Below, piece by piece: positions 1 through 8,286 of a stretch of 64,000 nucleotides of DNA. A program made the translations under genes and the position numbers. Below the pieces are notes generated by a model that worked only from the letters and a program-made list of their open reading frames with translations, had not been told where the DNA came from and did not search any database. Numbering within the stretch: the stretch's first letter is position 1; each line of letters begins with the position of its first letter. The stretch is from Phormidesmis sp963789215 (GTDB taxonomy: Bacteria > Cyanobacteriota > Cyanobacteriia > Phormidesmidales > Phormidesmidaceae), in the NCBI GenBank assembly GCA_963789215.1, contig CAWBJY010000002.1:124001-188000 (forward strand), given 5' to 3'.

Positions 1-3
1 TAT

Positions 4-1071
4 CTAGTCTGCTAGCCGTAGGGAGAGCGATCGCAACCGGTTAGATAATTCAGCTTGTACCGTTTTTCTCTCTAGCTGCTGAGCTATTGAAAAGGCCTGT
101 CCAAAAGCCTGGTAAGCCCGCTCCAGATCGCCGTTTTCTTCGTAGATTTCACCCAGGGTTCGCAGCGTGACCAATCGCTGCCAGTCGTCTCCTGTACTCA
201 AGGTCAGCGCAATTCTATTTTCCAGGTATCTAGAGAGTTCGCGAGGCTCATCGCGCTGACGGTAAATCGTAATTAGGCCATCGAGGGCGCGCATTTGAAT
301 GTAGGGATCGTCGATATCGCGGGCTAGTGAGAGCGATAGGCGATAGGCGCCAATTGCTTTAAGCGTTTGACCAGCCGTTAGATATACATCGCCCAAGTTG
401 CTGTCGGTATTGGCCTGCCCGGCAAAATCACGGGCGCGAGCGCGGTAGTTGGCGGCAACTTCGTAGTATTTGCGGGCGTCGTTGGTGTTGCCTTGGGCAG
501 CGGCTATCAGCCCCAAATTGCTGAGCGAGAGGCCGATACCGCTTTCGCTTTCTATATCTTGGGCCACCGTTAGACCTTCGGCAAAGGCAACTTGCGCCAT
601 GTCCAAATCGCCGTTTTGTAGTCCTAAAGTGCCCAGGTTGTTTAGGGCCAGAATCTGGTCGCTAAAGTTGATGTTGCTGCGGGCGATCGCCAACTGCTGG
701 CGCACCACGCGCTCGGCCTCTCGATATTGACCGAGGTCGCTATAGATGCGAACTAGCTGCTCGTAGGCTTCGCCCATACCGACGAAATCACCCAGGTAGT
801 GATAGGCGTTGGCTGCTTCTTTGAGCGCTACGATCGCGTCGGAATAGTCGCCCGAGCGAACCTGATCCTGGCCCAGGAGTAAAAACTGATCGGCTACGTC
901 TTGCCGCTGACGAATCGAGTCTGCGGGCGGGGTATGGAGCTGTTCAGTCAGGCTATTGGCAGCTGTCGCGGGCAGCGTCGAACCTGGCGCGATTAGCCCT
1001 ACAGAACCGGTGAACCCTAGCATCCATAGCGCGATCGCTAGCCGATTTAAACCTAGATTCTGGAGGCCCAT
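4..1071 (-). CDS. TPR-repeat protein, probably exported
   Basis: The protein of about 355 residues starts with a hydrophobic stretch (LAIALWMLGFTGSVGLIAP) that looks like a signal peptide or anchor. It is followed by serial 34-40-residue tetratricopeptide units with patterns such as ALNNLGTLGLQNGDLDMA and ANTDSNLGDVYLTAGQTLKA. TPR proteins are protein-protein interaction scaffolds; no catalytic domain is visible and the partner is unknown. The ATG at 1071 was preferred over a TTG five codons upstream because it places the hydrophobic segment near the N terminus. The stop codon lies at the very edge of the window, so the gene is complete. Confidence 0.8.
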   Translation of the reverse strand: MGLQNLGLNRLAIALWMLGFTGSVGLIAPGSTLPATAANSLTEQLHTPPADSIRQRQDVADQFLLLGQDQVRSGDYSDAIVALKEAANAYHYLGDFVGMGEAYEQLVRIYSDLGQYREAERVVRQQLAIARSNINFSDQILALNNLGTLGLQNGDLDMAQVAFAEGLTVAQDIESESGIGLSLSNLGLIAAAQGNTNDARKYYEVAANYRARARDFAGQANTDSNLGDVYLTAGQTLKAIGAYRLSLSLARDIDDPYIQMRALDGLITIYRQRDEPRELSRYLENRIALTLSTGDDWQRLVTLRTLGEIYEENGDLERAYQAFGQAFSIAQQLERKTVQAELSNRLRSLSLRLAD

Positions 1072-1124
1072 GATTCTTTCGCTCAACCTAAGCGCACAAA
1101 GCAGTATGGGGTTAAGATACCCAG

Positions 1125-2006
1125 CTAGCTTGATGAGTCGTAAGTCTGCAAATCCGTCTGCGCACTACTCTGCAAATCCGTCTGCAAGTCGGCCTCGTCG
1201 AACTCAATGGTCATCGTCCCCTGCATGGCTTCGGCAGTAGCGGGCGCGATCGCCGGGGCACCTTCAACATAGCTATCTACATAGAGTTTGCGAATGTCGG
1301 CTGGAATAGCTCGCTCTAGCGCTTGGTAGGCCAGCTTAAGTTCGGCCTGCACCTCGTCTGGGCTAAGGCGATCGCCTTCGGCCTGCAAATAGGCGGAAAT
1401 GCGCGTATTGCTCCAGGCAAAGGTCTGCGCCATTAAAATAATGAGGCGGTGCATGGGCGAAAGATTTTCCAGCGCCCGTTCGGTGTAGCACCACAGCGGC
1501 GGCGGCGCATCGGCTAAGGAATAGTGGATAGACTCCACGTCGGGTAAAGCAGCCTGATTGATATGAGCCGCCGTGAGATTGATGAGCCAGCCCTGCAAAG
1601 AAAATGCGGCTGCCCGGTCGGGCTGATCTTGAGTGGATGACGTCTCTGATAGCGCCGCCATCGGATGCTCTGAAGACGGCTCTGAAGGGTCTTCCTGGCT
1701 CTGATCGCGAAGATGAGACAGATTAATCCCACTCAGTTCGTTGAGGATGAGCCGCCAAGTGAGCGCAAAAAGATAGTTGGCCTGAACGGGCGATCGCGCA
1801 GAATGACGAATGAGCGAGTAAACCACCGGGCTATAGCGGCAGAACAGGGCGGTAAAGTACTTTCCTTCGGAGGGCGATTGCTGAAGATGATTGACCAAAT
1901 CGTAGTCGCTGAGGTAGGCCAGCGGCTGGATAAGATCGCGATCGCATTCTGGGAAAATAGGAATTTGCACAGGATTCAGACAAAAAAGTTCAGGTGGGAT
2001 CGGCAA
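1125..2006 (-). CDS. sigma-70-like (ECF-type) protein of cyanobacterial type
   Basis: The protein has 293 residues. Residues about 30-95 resemble sigma region 2 (YLSDYDLVNHLQ, then FTALFCRYSPVVYSLIRH). A later block beginning LSPMHRLIILMAQTFAW resembles sigma region 4, so a sigma-factor-like DNA-binding role is inferred. Between them sits a Ser/Glu-rich linker. The C terminus ends in a short DLQTDLQ-type repeat that also shows as repeated DNA around 1140-1190. The start used is TTG, with a GTG twelve codons later as an alternative. It lies 54 bp downstream of the TPR gene's start on the same strand, so the two could be co-transcribed. Similarity is weak enough that it may not be an active sigma factor. 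Confidence 0.6.
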   Translation of the reverse strand: MPIPPELFCLNPVQIPIFPECDRDLIQPLAYLSDYDLVNHLQQSPSEGKYFTALFCRYSPVVYSLIRHSARSPVQANYLFALTWRLILNELSGINLSHLRDQSQEDPSEPSSEHPMAALSETSSTQDQPDRAAAFSLQGWLINLTAAHINQAALPDVESIHYSLADAPPPLWCYTERALENLSPMHRLIILMAQTFAWSNTRISAYLQAEGDRLSPDEVQAELKLAYQALERAIPADIRKLYVDSYVEGAPAIAPATAEAMQGTMTIEFDEADLQTDLQSSAQTDLQTYDSSS

Positions 2007-2077
2007 TCTTGCCAGCTACAGATAAGACGCGAATGAAAAGAAGCACTGCCTAGAGCAAGTGCAGATGAATCATATTC

Positions 2078-2103
2078 AGTTGGTATGAACAGTTGGTATG
2101 AAC
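2078..2103. repeat. 13-bp tandem duplication
   Basis: AGTTGGTATGAAC occurs twice head to tail with no mismatch. It is one of several 13-17 bp tandem duplications in spacers of this window. Confidence 0.85.
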
Positions 2104-2345
2104 TCGGAGCAGCTTGCCCGATTTGATCGAAAACCTACCGTAGAAAGAACTTAGGATGCAGACTCAAGCTACAGAGAGTTAATCGTTATAAATACGGGCT
2201 ACCGACTATAAATAGCACCAATATACTCGCCAACTGTACGATTTCCTCAACCCGGCCCAAGTTGATCTTTTCGTAAGATTGATAAACTGTAGACTAAAGC
2301 ATCAACTGAAGCTCTAAACAACGTACGCCCTTTTCTAATCTCTAT

Positions 2346-2371
2346 TTACCCACACCGCTTACCCACACCGC
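2346..2371. repeat. 13-bp tandem duplication
   Basis: TTACCCACACCGC occurs twice in tandem, ending 11 bp before the start codon of the glyoxalase-fold gene, in its leader region. Confidence 0.85.
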
Positions 2372-2382
2372 TTGTTCTAAAG

Positions 2383-2988
2383 ATGAGTTTTGCCTTCCTT
2401 TTCGCATCCATCGCTACGCCGCTGGCCCTGCCACTTGCCAGCATTTTCCAGGGACTGCCGCTAGACGCACTGGTGTCTACACAAGGCATTATGGTGATGC
2501 TGCTCGTTGCCTATGCCGGCGCGATGTGGGCCTTTTTAAGCAGCGCGCCCAAAGTTCATACGGTGATGGTGTCTGACTTGGACATGGCGCGGCAATTTTA
2601 CGAAGGAATGCTCAGCCTGTCGGCGGCGGACGTGCCTTTGCACTATTACTACAACTACGAGCAAACGCTAGGTGCTAGCGGCATGGATCCGATGTCGATG
2701 TCGGCGCTAGGTGGCTTGAGCGGCGGAACGGCAAGTGCCTACAGCAGCCCAGAAGGGCTTTGGTATCAGCTAAAGAAAAACACTCAGCTCCACGTAGTCG
2801 CCGGGGCAAGCTTGGGCAACCGCAACCGCCAGCGGCACGTATGCTTTGACCACGACTGCCTGGCCTACTTATTGATGCAGGTGCAAACGCGAGGCATTCG
2901 GCATAAGCTACGGCGCGATCGCCCGCTCAATTTTCTAGTTAAAAATTTTAGTGGCGAAGTAATTGAGATGGCAGAAGTAGAGAGCTAA
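2383..2988 (+). CDS. VOC/glyoxalase-fold protein with N-terminal membrane segment
   Basis: The protein has 201 residues. Residues 1-55 hold two hydrophobic stretches. The motif VHTVMVSDLDMARQFYEGML follows, which is the first beta-alpha unit of the vicinal oxygen chelate (glyoxalase/bleomycin resistance) fold. Later segments contain an RHVCFDHDCLAYLLMQV stretch and a C-terminal FSGEVIEMAEV strand as in other VOC proteins. VOC proteins are metal-dependent enzymes or binding proteins; the substrate cannot be inferred. The membrane-associated N terminus is unlike classical glyoxalase I. It lies upstream of lgt on the same strand, with a repeat-bearing spacer. Confidence 0.65.
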   Translation: MSFAFLFASIATPLALPLASIFQGLPLDALVSTQGIMVMLLVAYAGAMWAFLSSAPKVHTVMVSDLDMARQFYEGMLSLSAADVPLHYYYNYEQTLGASGMDPMSMSALGGLSGGTASAYSSPEGLWYQLKKNTQLHVVAGASLGNRNRQRHVCFDHDCLAYLLMQVQTRGIRHKLRRDRPLNFLVKNFSGEVIEMAEVES

Positions 2989-2992
2989 GTAA

Positions 2993-3031
2993 CCGTATTC
3001 AGCTGCCGTATTCAGCTGCCGTATTAAGTAG
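2993..3031. repeat. 13-bp tandem duplication plus a diverged third copy
   Basis: CCGTATTCAGCTG occurs at 2993-3005 and 3006-3018, followed by the diverged copy CCGTATTAAGTAG at 3019-3031. It lies immediately after the stop codon of the upstream gene. Confidence 0.85.
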
Positions 3032-3172
3032 CCGCAACACCAAGCGTCATACCTAAGCATTCGCTGGCACAATGGTGAATGGTCTTCCCAGGAATGTAAG
3101 ATGAACGGTTTGGTTGAGTGGATAGCGCCCGGAGGGACTCAATCGTTAGCTGGCAGCTCTCTAGTCGGTCTG

Positions 3173-4099
3173 ATGCTGAGCGAATTCCGATCGCCTGGCC
3201 CCGTAATTCGCAGCATTGGCCCGATCACGCTGCGCTGGTATGGTCTGCTGATTGCCTCAGCCGTGATTATTGGCGTTACGCTCTCGCAGTATTTAGCCAA
3301 AAAACGTGGCGTAGATCCCGAAAAGATTGGCGACATGGTGATCTGGCTAGTGCTGGCCGCGATCCCTTTTGCCAGGGCCTACTATGTTCTGTTCGAGTGG
3401 AAATCTTACGCTAGCAGGCCGGGCGATATTATTGCCATCTGGAAGGGCGGCATCGCCATTCACGGCGCGGTGCTAGGCGGTACGCTAGCGACCTGGCTAT
3501 TTGCCAAATTCAACAAGCTCTCTTTTTGGGAACTGACCGATATAGTCGCCCCGTCTTTAATTTTGGGGCAGGCGATTGGCCGCTGGGGCAACTTCTTCAA
3601 CTCCGAAGCCTTTGGCGGGCCTACCGACTTGCCTTGGAAACTGTTCATCCCGCTGGCCAACCGCCCGGCTGACTACAAAGCGGTTGAGTATTTTCATCCT
3701 ACTTTTTTGTACGAGTCGATTTGGAACTTAGGCGTGTTTGCGCTGCTAATGTGGCTGTTCTTTTGGGGGCTGCGTCATCCTGGTAAGTTCAGAAACGGCA
3801 CGCTGTTTTTGGTGTATATGATCGCCTATGGGGCCGGTCGCGTATGGATTGAGGGACTGCGTACCGATAGCTTGATGATTGGGCCATTGCGGATGGCTCA
3901 GTTAATTAGTCTGGTCGGAATTACGCTGGGCTGGGCTGGGCTAATTTGGACGTATGGCTTGGGTAAGCGGCTGCCTGATACGGTTTCAGCGTCGAAGAAG
4001 GCTTTGGAAGGAGGCGCAAAAGAAAAAGCCCCAAGGGTCGTAAAACCGTCGGGGCTTGGAATCAGGGTGCATCTACATACCAAGATGCAGGATTTCTAA
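3173..4099 (+). CDS. lgt: prolipoprotein diacylglyceryl transferase
   Basis: Lgt transfers diacylglycerol from phosphatidylglycerol to the lipobox cysteine of prolipoproteins at the plasma membrane. The sequence shows the family start FRSPGPVIRSIGPITLRWYG, several membrane helices, the signature GRWGNFFNSEAFG near residue 136, the HPTFLYESIWN segment and a final GRVWIEGLRTDSL stretch. An ATG at 3101 in frame would add 24 residues, but the one at 3173 gives the usual Lgt N terminus. The last 30 or so residues (from KKALEGGAKEKAP) are not typical of the family. Their DNA contains two hairpins, so the reading frame appears to run through a terminator-like structure. Confidence 0.95.
   Translation: MLSEFRSPGPVIRSIGPITLRWYGLLIASAVIIGVTLSQYLAKKRGVDPEKIGDMVIWLVLAAIPFARAYYVLFEWKSYASRPGDIIAIWKGGIAIHGAVLGGTLATWLFAKFNKLSFWELTDIVAPSLILGQAIGRWGNFFNSEAFGGPTDLPWKLFIPLANRPADYKAVEYFHPTFLYESIWNLGVFALLMWLFFWGLRHPGKFRNGTLFLVYMIAYGAGRVWIEGLRTDSLMIGPLRMAQLISLVGITLGWAGLIWTYGLGKRLPDTVSASKKALEGGAKEKAPRVVKPSGLGIRVHLHTKMQDF
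4026..4089 (+). terminator. two consecutive hairpins at the 3' end of lgt
   Basis: Hairpin 1 pairs AAGCCCC (4026-4032) with GGGGCTT (4051-4057). Hairpin 2 pairs TGCATCT (4068-4074) with AGATGCA (4083-4089) around an 8-base loop. Both stems are perfect. They lie inside the last lgt codons, and no long T-run follows directly. They could terminate or attenuate transcription before cobM, or be a small structured RNA; the assignment is uncertain. Confidence 0.45.
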
Positions 4100-4292
4100 G
4101 CTAGATCCCGAGTTTCACTTAGACCTTTATTTACTCTTCAAAAAAACGACAGTGATAATAGGATGTTGATAAACATTGGAACTTGAGATCAACTTGGAAT
4201 CAATTCAATATTTACTGACGCGCTCTACAGGCCCTAGCCCGCATTCAGCTATTAGTCCAGTCTCTTTTCAGCTCCCTCTCGTACAGGTTTTC

Positions 4293-5183
4293 ATGACTTC
4301 AAGCCCCGTCCCGCTTTCTCCTGCTGTCTATATCGTGGGAGCAGGGCCTGGAGACCCCGACTTACTAACCGTCAAAGCGCTTAACTTGATCCAGCAAGCA
4401 GATGTTTTGGTCTATGCCAATTCGCTGGTGCCGCCGCAAATTTTGGGCGCGACCAAGGCCGGGGCCGAGAAAATTGCGACTGCCAATATGACGCTAGAAG
4501 ATATTGTGCCGCTGATGGTAGAGCGGGTGAAAGCCGGTATGTCTGTGGTGCGCTTGCAGTCGGGTGATCCGAGTCTTTATAGCGCTATTCACGAGCAGAT
4601 GCAGCGTTTGCGGGAGGCCCAAGTACCGTTTGAGGTGGTGCCTGGAATTAGTGCTTTTCAAGCGGCAGCGGCGAATCTTCAGGTGGAGCTGACCATTCCA
4701 GGTGGCGTACAGAGCATTATTTTGACGCGCATTAGCGGACGGACGCAGGTGCCCGAGAGTGAAGATTTGGCCTCTATGGCGGCGCATAAGACGAGCCTTT
4801 GTCTGTATTTGAGTGCGCGGCACGTGGAGTCGGCTCAAGCTGAGCTAATGAAGCATTACCCACCCGAGACACCCGTGGCGATTTGCTTTCGAGTGGGCTG
4901 GCCAGATGAGCAGATTTTGGTGGTGCCGCTCGCGGAGATGGCGCAGGCTAGTGAAGATGAAAAGCTGGTGCGGACGACGCTGTATATTATTTCTCCGGCG
5001 CTAAGAGGAAGCCAGGGCGATGGGGATCAAGCTGTGGGTCAGACCGTGGGCCAGACCGTAGGCGATCGCAAGACAAAAGTGCGATCGCGCCTATATAGCC
5101 CTAGCCACGATCATCTATTCAGGCCGAAGAAGCAGGATTTCAGCGAGAATAAAGTGAGTGAACAGGAGAAGGGGCGCGCATGA
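4293..5183 (+). CDS. cobM: precorrin-4 (cobalt-precorrin-4) C11-methyltransferase
   Basis: This SAM-dependent enzyme of corrin ring synthesis methylates C-11 on the way to cobalamin. The motif VYIVGAGPGDPDLLTVKAL at the N terminus, VRLQSGDPSLYSAIHEQM and EVVPGISAFQAAAANLQ are hallmarks of the tetrapyrrole methylase family, and the VYANSLVPPQIL and LTRISGRTQVPE segments fit CobM/CbiF. The ATG at 4293 is preferred; the frame is open further upstream, but only from a TTG with no family sequence. The C-terminal tail of roughly 60 residues after IISPALRG carries a short GQTVGQTVG repeat and is not expected in the family. The stop overlaps the next start by four bases (ATGA), implying translational coupling. 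Confidence 0.9.
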   Translation: MTSSPVPLSPAVYIVGAGPGDPDLLTVKALNLIQQADVLVYANSLVPPQILGATKAGAEKIATANMTLEDIVPLMVERVKAGMSVVRLQSGDPSLYSAIHEQMQRLREAQVPFEVVPGISAFQAAAANLQVELTIPGGVQSIILTRISGRTQVPESEDLASMAAHKTSLCLYLSARHVESAQAELMKHYPPETPVAICFRVGWPDEQILVVPLAEMAQASEDEKLVRTTLYIISPALRGSQGDGDQAVGQTVGQTVGDRKTKVRSRLYSPSHDHLFRPKKQDFSENKVSEQEKGRA

Positions 5184-5692
5184 ATTATTTAGTGGCGGTG
5201 TTGAGCGATCGCATGGAAGCAGAAGAAGCCTATACCGCGCTGGAGAAGGCTAATCTCACCATGGACAACGTTTCGATTTTGGGCAAAGGCTTTAAGTCGG
5301 CAGATGAGTTTGGCCTAATCGATCCGCGAGAAGAAGCCCAAAAGCAAATTAAGCGGCTGACGCTTTGGACAGTGCCGTTTGGATTTATCAGCGGCATTTC
5401 CTTTAATGCGATTACCGGGTTGAATACTTTTCCCTGGGCTGGGACGTTGGGCAATCAGCTTATCGGTGGACTGCTAGGCGCGGGCGCAGGGGCTATGGGT
5501 GGATTTTTTATTGGCGGCGGTGTAGGCGTTGGCATTGGCGGCGGCGATGCAACTACCTACCGAAATCGGCTGAAGATGGGTAAGTATCTGGTTGTAGTCA
5601 AAGGCTCAGAAGGCTTAATCAATCAGGCGAGTCGCATTCTTCGACCGCTGAAGCCTGAGAACATGCAGGGCTATGCCGATCCGAACGCTTAA
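5180..5692 (+). CDS. glycine-rich membrane protein of stress-protein type
   Basis: The protein has 170 residues. It opens with an alpha/beta segment (NYLVAVLSDRMEAEEAYTAL) like the general-stress-protein/DUF1269 type domain that senses or binds small ligands. Residues about 55-125 form two hydrophobic, glycine-rich segments (GGLLGAGAGAMGGFFIGGG), and a second short beta strand KYLVVVKGSE follows. The start overlaps the cobM stop (ATGA). A role in cobalamin synthesis is not suggested by sequence; the pair may simply be co-transcribed. Function unknown. Confidence 0.6.
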   Translation: MNYLVAVLSDRMEAEEAYTALEKANLTMDNVSILGKGFKSADEFGLIDPREEAQKQIKRLTLWTVPFGFISGISFNAITGLNTFPWAGTLGNQLIGGLLGAGAGAMGGFFIGGGVGVGIGGGDATTYRNRLKMGKYLVVVKGSEGLINQASRILRPLKPENMQGYADPNA

Positions 5693-5770
5693 GCGTCTGT
5701 TTAAGCCCGATTTGTGCCAGCAAAATCTGCTCTAACTTCTGCTGCAAGCTGCGCAAATTAACCCCAAAGA

Positions 5771-5799
5771 TACAAACTCATAGTCATTATGAGTTTGTA
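5771..5799. promoter_or_regulatory. 12-bp perfect inverted repeat upstream of prlC
   Basis: TACAAACTCATA (5771-5782) and TATGAGTTTGTA (5788-5799) are perfect inverted arms around a 5-base spacer. The site lies 78 bp downstream of the previous stop and 61 bp upstream of the next start. No T-run follows, so an operator for a dimeric repressor or activator is at least as likely as a terminator. The right arm overlaps a TTGTAC that could serve as a -35 element. Confidence 0.5.
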
Positions 5800-5859
5800 C
5801 AATAGAGCTACTAGAACCCTTGCATTTCTACCCCTCTATTCATCTACAATCTAATTCTT

Positions 5860-8058
5860 ATGACCGCTACTTCCTCACCTACAAAATCTGCAAAACTCTC
5901 TCAGGGCAATAATCCACTGCTGATTGGTCGCGGGCTGCCGCCATTTGAGAAGATTAAGCCAGAGCATGTAGAGCCGGGTATTGAGGCGTTGGTTCAGACC
6001 TTGGGCGAAGCGGTGCGATCGCTCGAAGAATCGCTCGATCAAGGCGCTGTGGCTACTTGGGAGTCGCTGGTGACTCCGCTGACGGCTATTACTGAACGGC
6101 TAGGGTGGAGTTGGGGCATTATCGGCCATTTAATGGGCGTAAAAAACAGCCCGGAGCTAAGAGCGGCTTACGAAAGCGTTCAGCCTGCGCTGGTGCAGTT
6201 CTCTAGTGAAATTAGTCAGAGCCAGGCTATCTATAAAGGACTCAAGCAGCTACGCGAAGGCGATCAGTGGGCGCAGCTATCGCCTACTCAGCATCGGATT
6301 GTTGAGGCCGAACTGCGAGACGCAGAGCTGTCTGGCGTGGGGCTATCTGGCGAAGCTAAAGAAAAGTTCAACGAAATTCAGCAAGCGTTAGCAGAGCTAT
6401 CGACTCAGTTTTCTAACCATGTTTTAGACGCGACCAAAGCCTTTAGTTTGACGCTCACTCAATCAGAAGAGGTTCTTGGCCTTCCCCCTAGCTTGCTGAG
6501 CCTAAGTGCGCAAGCGGCTAGAGATGCCGGAGAAGAGGCGGCTACTGCTGAAGCTGGCCCTTGGCGGATCACGCTAGATATGCCCAGCTTTGTACCTTTT
6601 ATGCGCCATTCTCAACGCCGTGACCTGCGAGAAAAGCTCTACCGCGCCTTTATTACCCGCGCTTCAGAAGGCGATCTAGACAACGCGCCGCTGATTGAGA
6701 AGATTTTGGACTTGCGGCAGCAGCAGGCCAATCTCTTAGGCTTTGATAACTACGCGGAGCTGAGCCTAGCTCGCAAAATGGCGCCTTCTGTCTCGGCGGT
6801 AGAGGCGCTAATGGAAGAATTGCGTTCGGCTAGCTACGACGCGGCTAAAGACGAGCTCGCTGAGATTAAAGCCTTTGCCCAACAGCATTCTGAGGCTCAA
6901 TCGGGCGATGCTAACGAAGCTAACGAAGCTAACGATCCGATGGAGATTCGGCAGTGGGATGTGTCCTTTTGGACTGAACGGATGCGCGAGGAACAGTTTG
7001 ACTTGAACGACGAGGCGCTGCGGCCTTACTTTCCGCTGCCTAGAGTGCTAGAAGGGCTGTTCGGCCTAGCAGAGCGGCTGTTTGGCATTAAGATTGCGGC
7101 GGCAGATGGTGAGGCTCCGGTCTGGCATGCTGACGTGCGCTATTTTCAGGTTTTAGATGCAGAAGATGAGAGTGCGATCGCGCATTTTTATCTCGATCCG
7201 TACAGTCGCCCGGCTGAAAAACGAGGCGGCGCTTGGATGGATGAGTGCATCGTGAGAGCCAAGGAAAGCGCCGATACCGACCGGGTGCGTCTACCTGTGG
7301 CCTACCTGGTATGCAACCAGTCGCCGCCGGTAGATGGCAAGCCTAGCCTGATGACCTTTAGTGAAGTTGAAACGCTCTTTCATGAGTTTGGGCACGGCTT
7401 GCAGCACATGCTGACTCGGGTGGACTATGCGGGGGCAGCAGGCATTAACAACGTGGAGTGGGATGCAGTAGAGCTGCCTAGCCAGTTTATGGAGAACTGG
7501 TGCTACGACCGCGATACGCTGTTTGGCATGGCGAAGCATTATGAGACGGGCGAGCCGTTGCCCGAGGCAGACTACCAAAAGCTGCTGGCGGCTCGGCACT
7601 TTATGACCGGGAGCGCCATCTTACGGCAGGTGAATTTTGGCTGGCTAGATATTGCGCTGCACGCTCAGTACAAGCCGGGCGGCAAAGAGTCTGTGTGGGA
7701 AATGCGCGATCGCCTAACTGAAAAAACCACCATTCTTCCACCGCTTCCCGAAGACGCATTTTTATGTAGCTTTGGCCATATCTTCTCGGGCGGCTATGCG
7801 GCTGGCTACTATAGCTACTTCTGGGCAGAGGTGCTAAGCGCTGACGCGTTTTCGGCCTTTGAAGAAGCGGGCTTAGAAAATATTGAAGAAGTGGCGAATA
7901 TTGGCCGACGGTTTCGAGAGACGGTGCTAGCGCTAGGCGGCAGTCGCCACCCGATGGAAGTGTTCAAGTCGTTTAGAGGCCGCGAGCCTAGCACCCAGGC
8001 ATTGCTTCGTCATCGAGGACTGGCAAAGGGACTAGCTGAAGGGGCCAAAGCTGCCTGA
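5860..8058 (+). CDS. prlC: oligopeptidase A, M3 family zinc metallopeptidase
   Basis: The 732-residue protein is a cytosolic M3 (thimet) peptidase degrading short peptides and cleaved signal peptides. The zinc motif HEFGHGLQHML is at residue 508 and onward, with the downstream zinc ligand region WDAVELPSQFMENW. The N-terminal NPLLIGRGLPPFEKIKPEHV and the C-terminal GHIFSGGYAAGYYSYFWAEV are typical of OpdA. Length matches the family. A local repeat encodes NEANEAND near residue 350, in a region that varies among homologues. The 12-bp inverted repeat 61 bp upstream may regulate it. Confidence 0.95.
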   Translation: MTATSSPTKSAKLSQGNNPLLIGRGLPPFEKIKPEHVEPGIEALVQTLGEAVRSLEESLDQGAVATWESLVTPLTAITERLGWSWGIIGHLMGVKNSPELRAAYESVQPALVQFSSEISQSQAIYKGLKQLREGDQWAQLSPTQHRIVEAELRDAELSGVGLSGEAKEKFNEIQQALAELSTQFSNHVLDATKAFSLTLTQSEEVLGLPPSLLSLSAQAARDAGEEAATAEAGPWRITLDMPSFVPFMRHSQRRDLREKLYRAFITRASEGDLDNAPLIEKILDLRQQQANLLGFDNYAELSLARKMAPSVSAVEALMEELRSASYDAAKDELAEIKAFAQQHSEAQSGDANEANEANDPMEIRQWDVSFWTERMREEQFDLNDEALRPYFPLPRVLEGLFGLAERLFGIKIAAADGEAPVWHADVRYFQVLDAEDESAIAHFYLDPYSRPAEKRGGAWMDECIVRAKESADTDRVRLPVAYLVCNQSPPVDGKPSLMTFSEVETLFHEFGHGLQHMLTRVDYAGAAGINNVEWDAVELPSQFMENWCYDRDTLFGMAKHYETGEPLPEADYQKLLAARHFMTGSAILRQVNFGWLDIALHAQYKPGGKESVWEMRDRLTEKTTILPPLPEDAFLCSFGHIFSGGYAAGYYSYFWAEVLSADAFSAFEEAGLENIEEVANIGRRFRETVLALGGSRHPMEVFKSFRGREPSTQALLRHRGLAKGLAEGAKAA

Positions 8059-8286
8059 TGTATGCTTTTGGTCAGGTTTCCTGCTGGGGATTATCGCAAA
8101 ATTTAAGTATTCCTACATATTTGCCGCGCAGATTTAAGGTAAAGAGAAAAAGAGGCGATAGTATAAACACGGTGCCTCATATTAACGATAGTTGTTAGGT
8201 TTAAGGGGTTCAAGCTGCTGTCTGCATAGGTCATTTCTAACCTTATTTGCAGCCGCGCTTTCAGTGTCAGTTCAACTTTCTAGCTT

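Larger units (their letters stand above)
2007..2382. other. divergent intergenic region with short tandem duplications
   Basis: This 376 bp spacer separates two divergent genes and must hold both promoters. No RNA gene or ORF of note is seen. It contains two perfect 13-bp tandem duplications: AGTTGGTATGAAC at 2078-2090 and 2091-2103, and TTACCCACACCGC at 2346-2358 and 2359-2371. Confidence 0.6.

Noticed and set aside
4100..4292. Cobalamin riboswitch upstream of cobM
   Set aside because: I looked for the conserved box and multi-helix core and did not see them; the only structure is the pair of hairpins at the lgt end.
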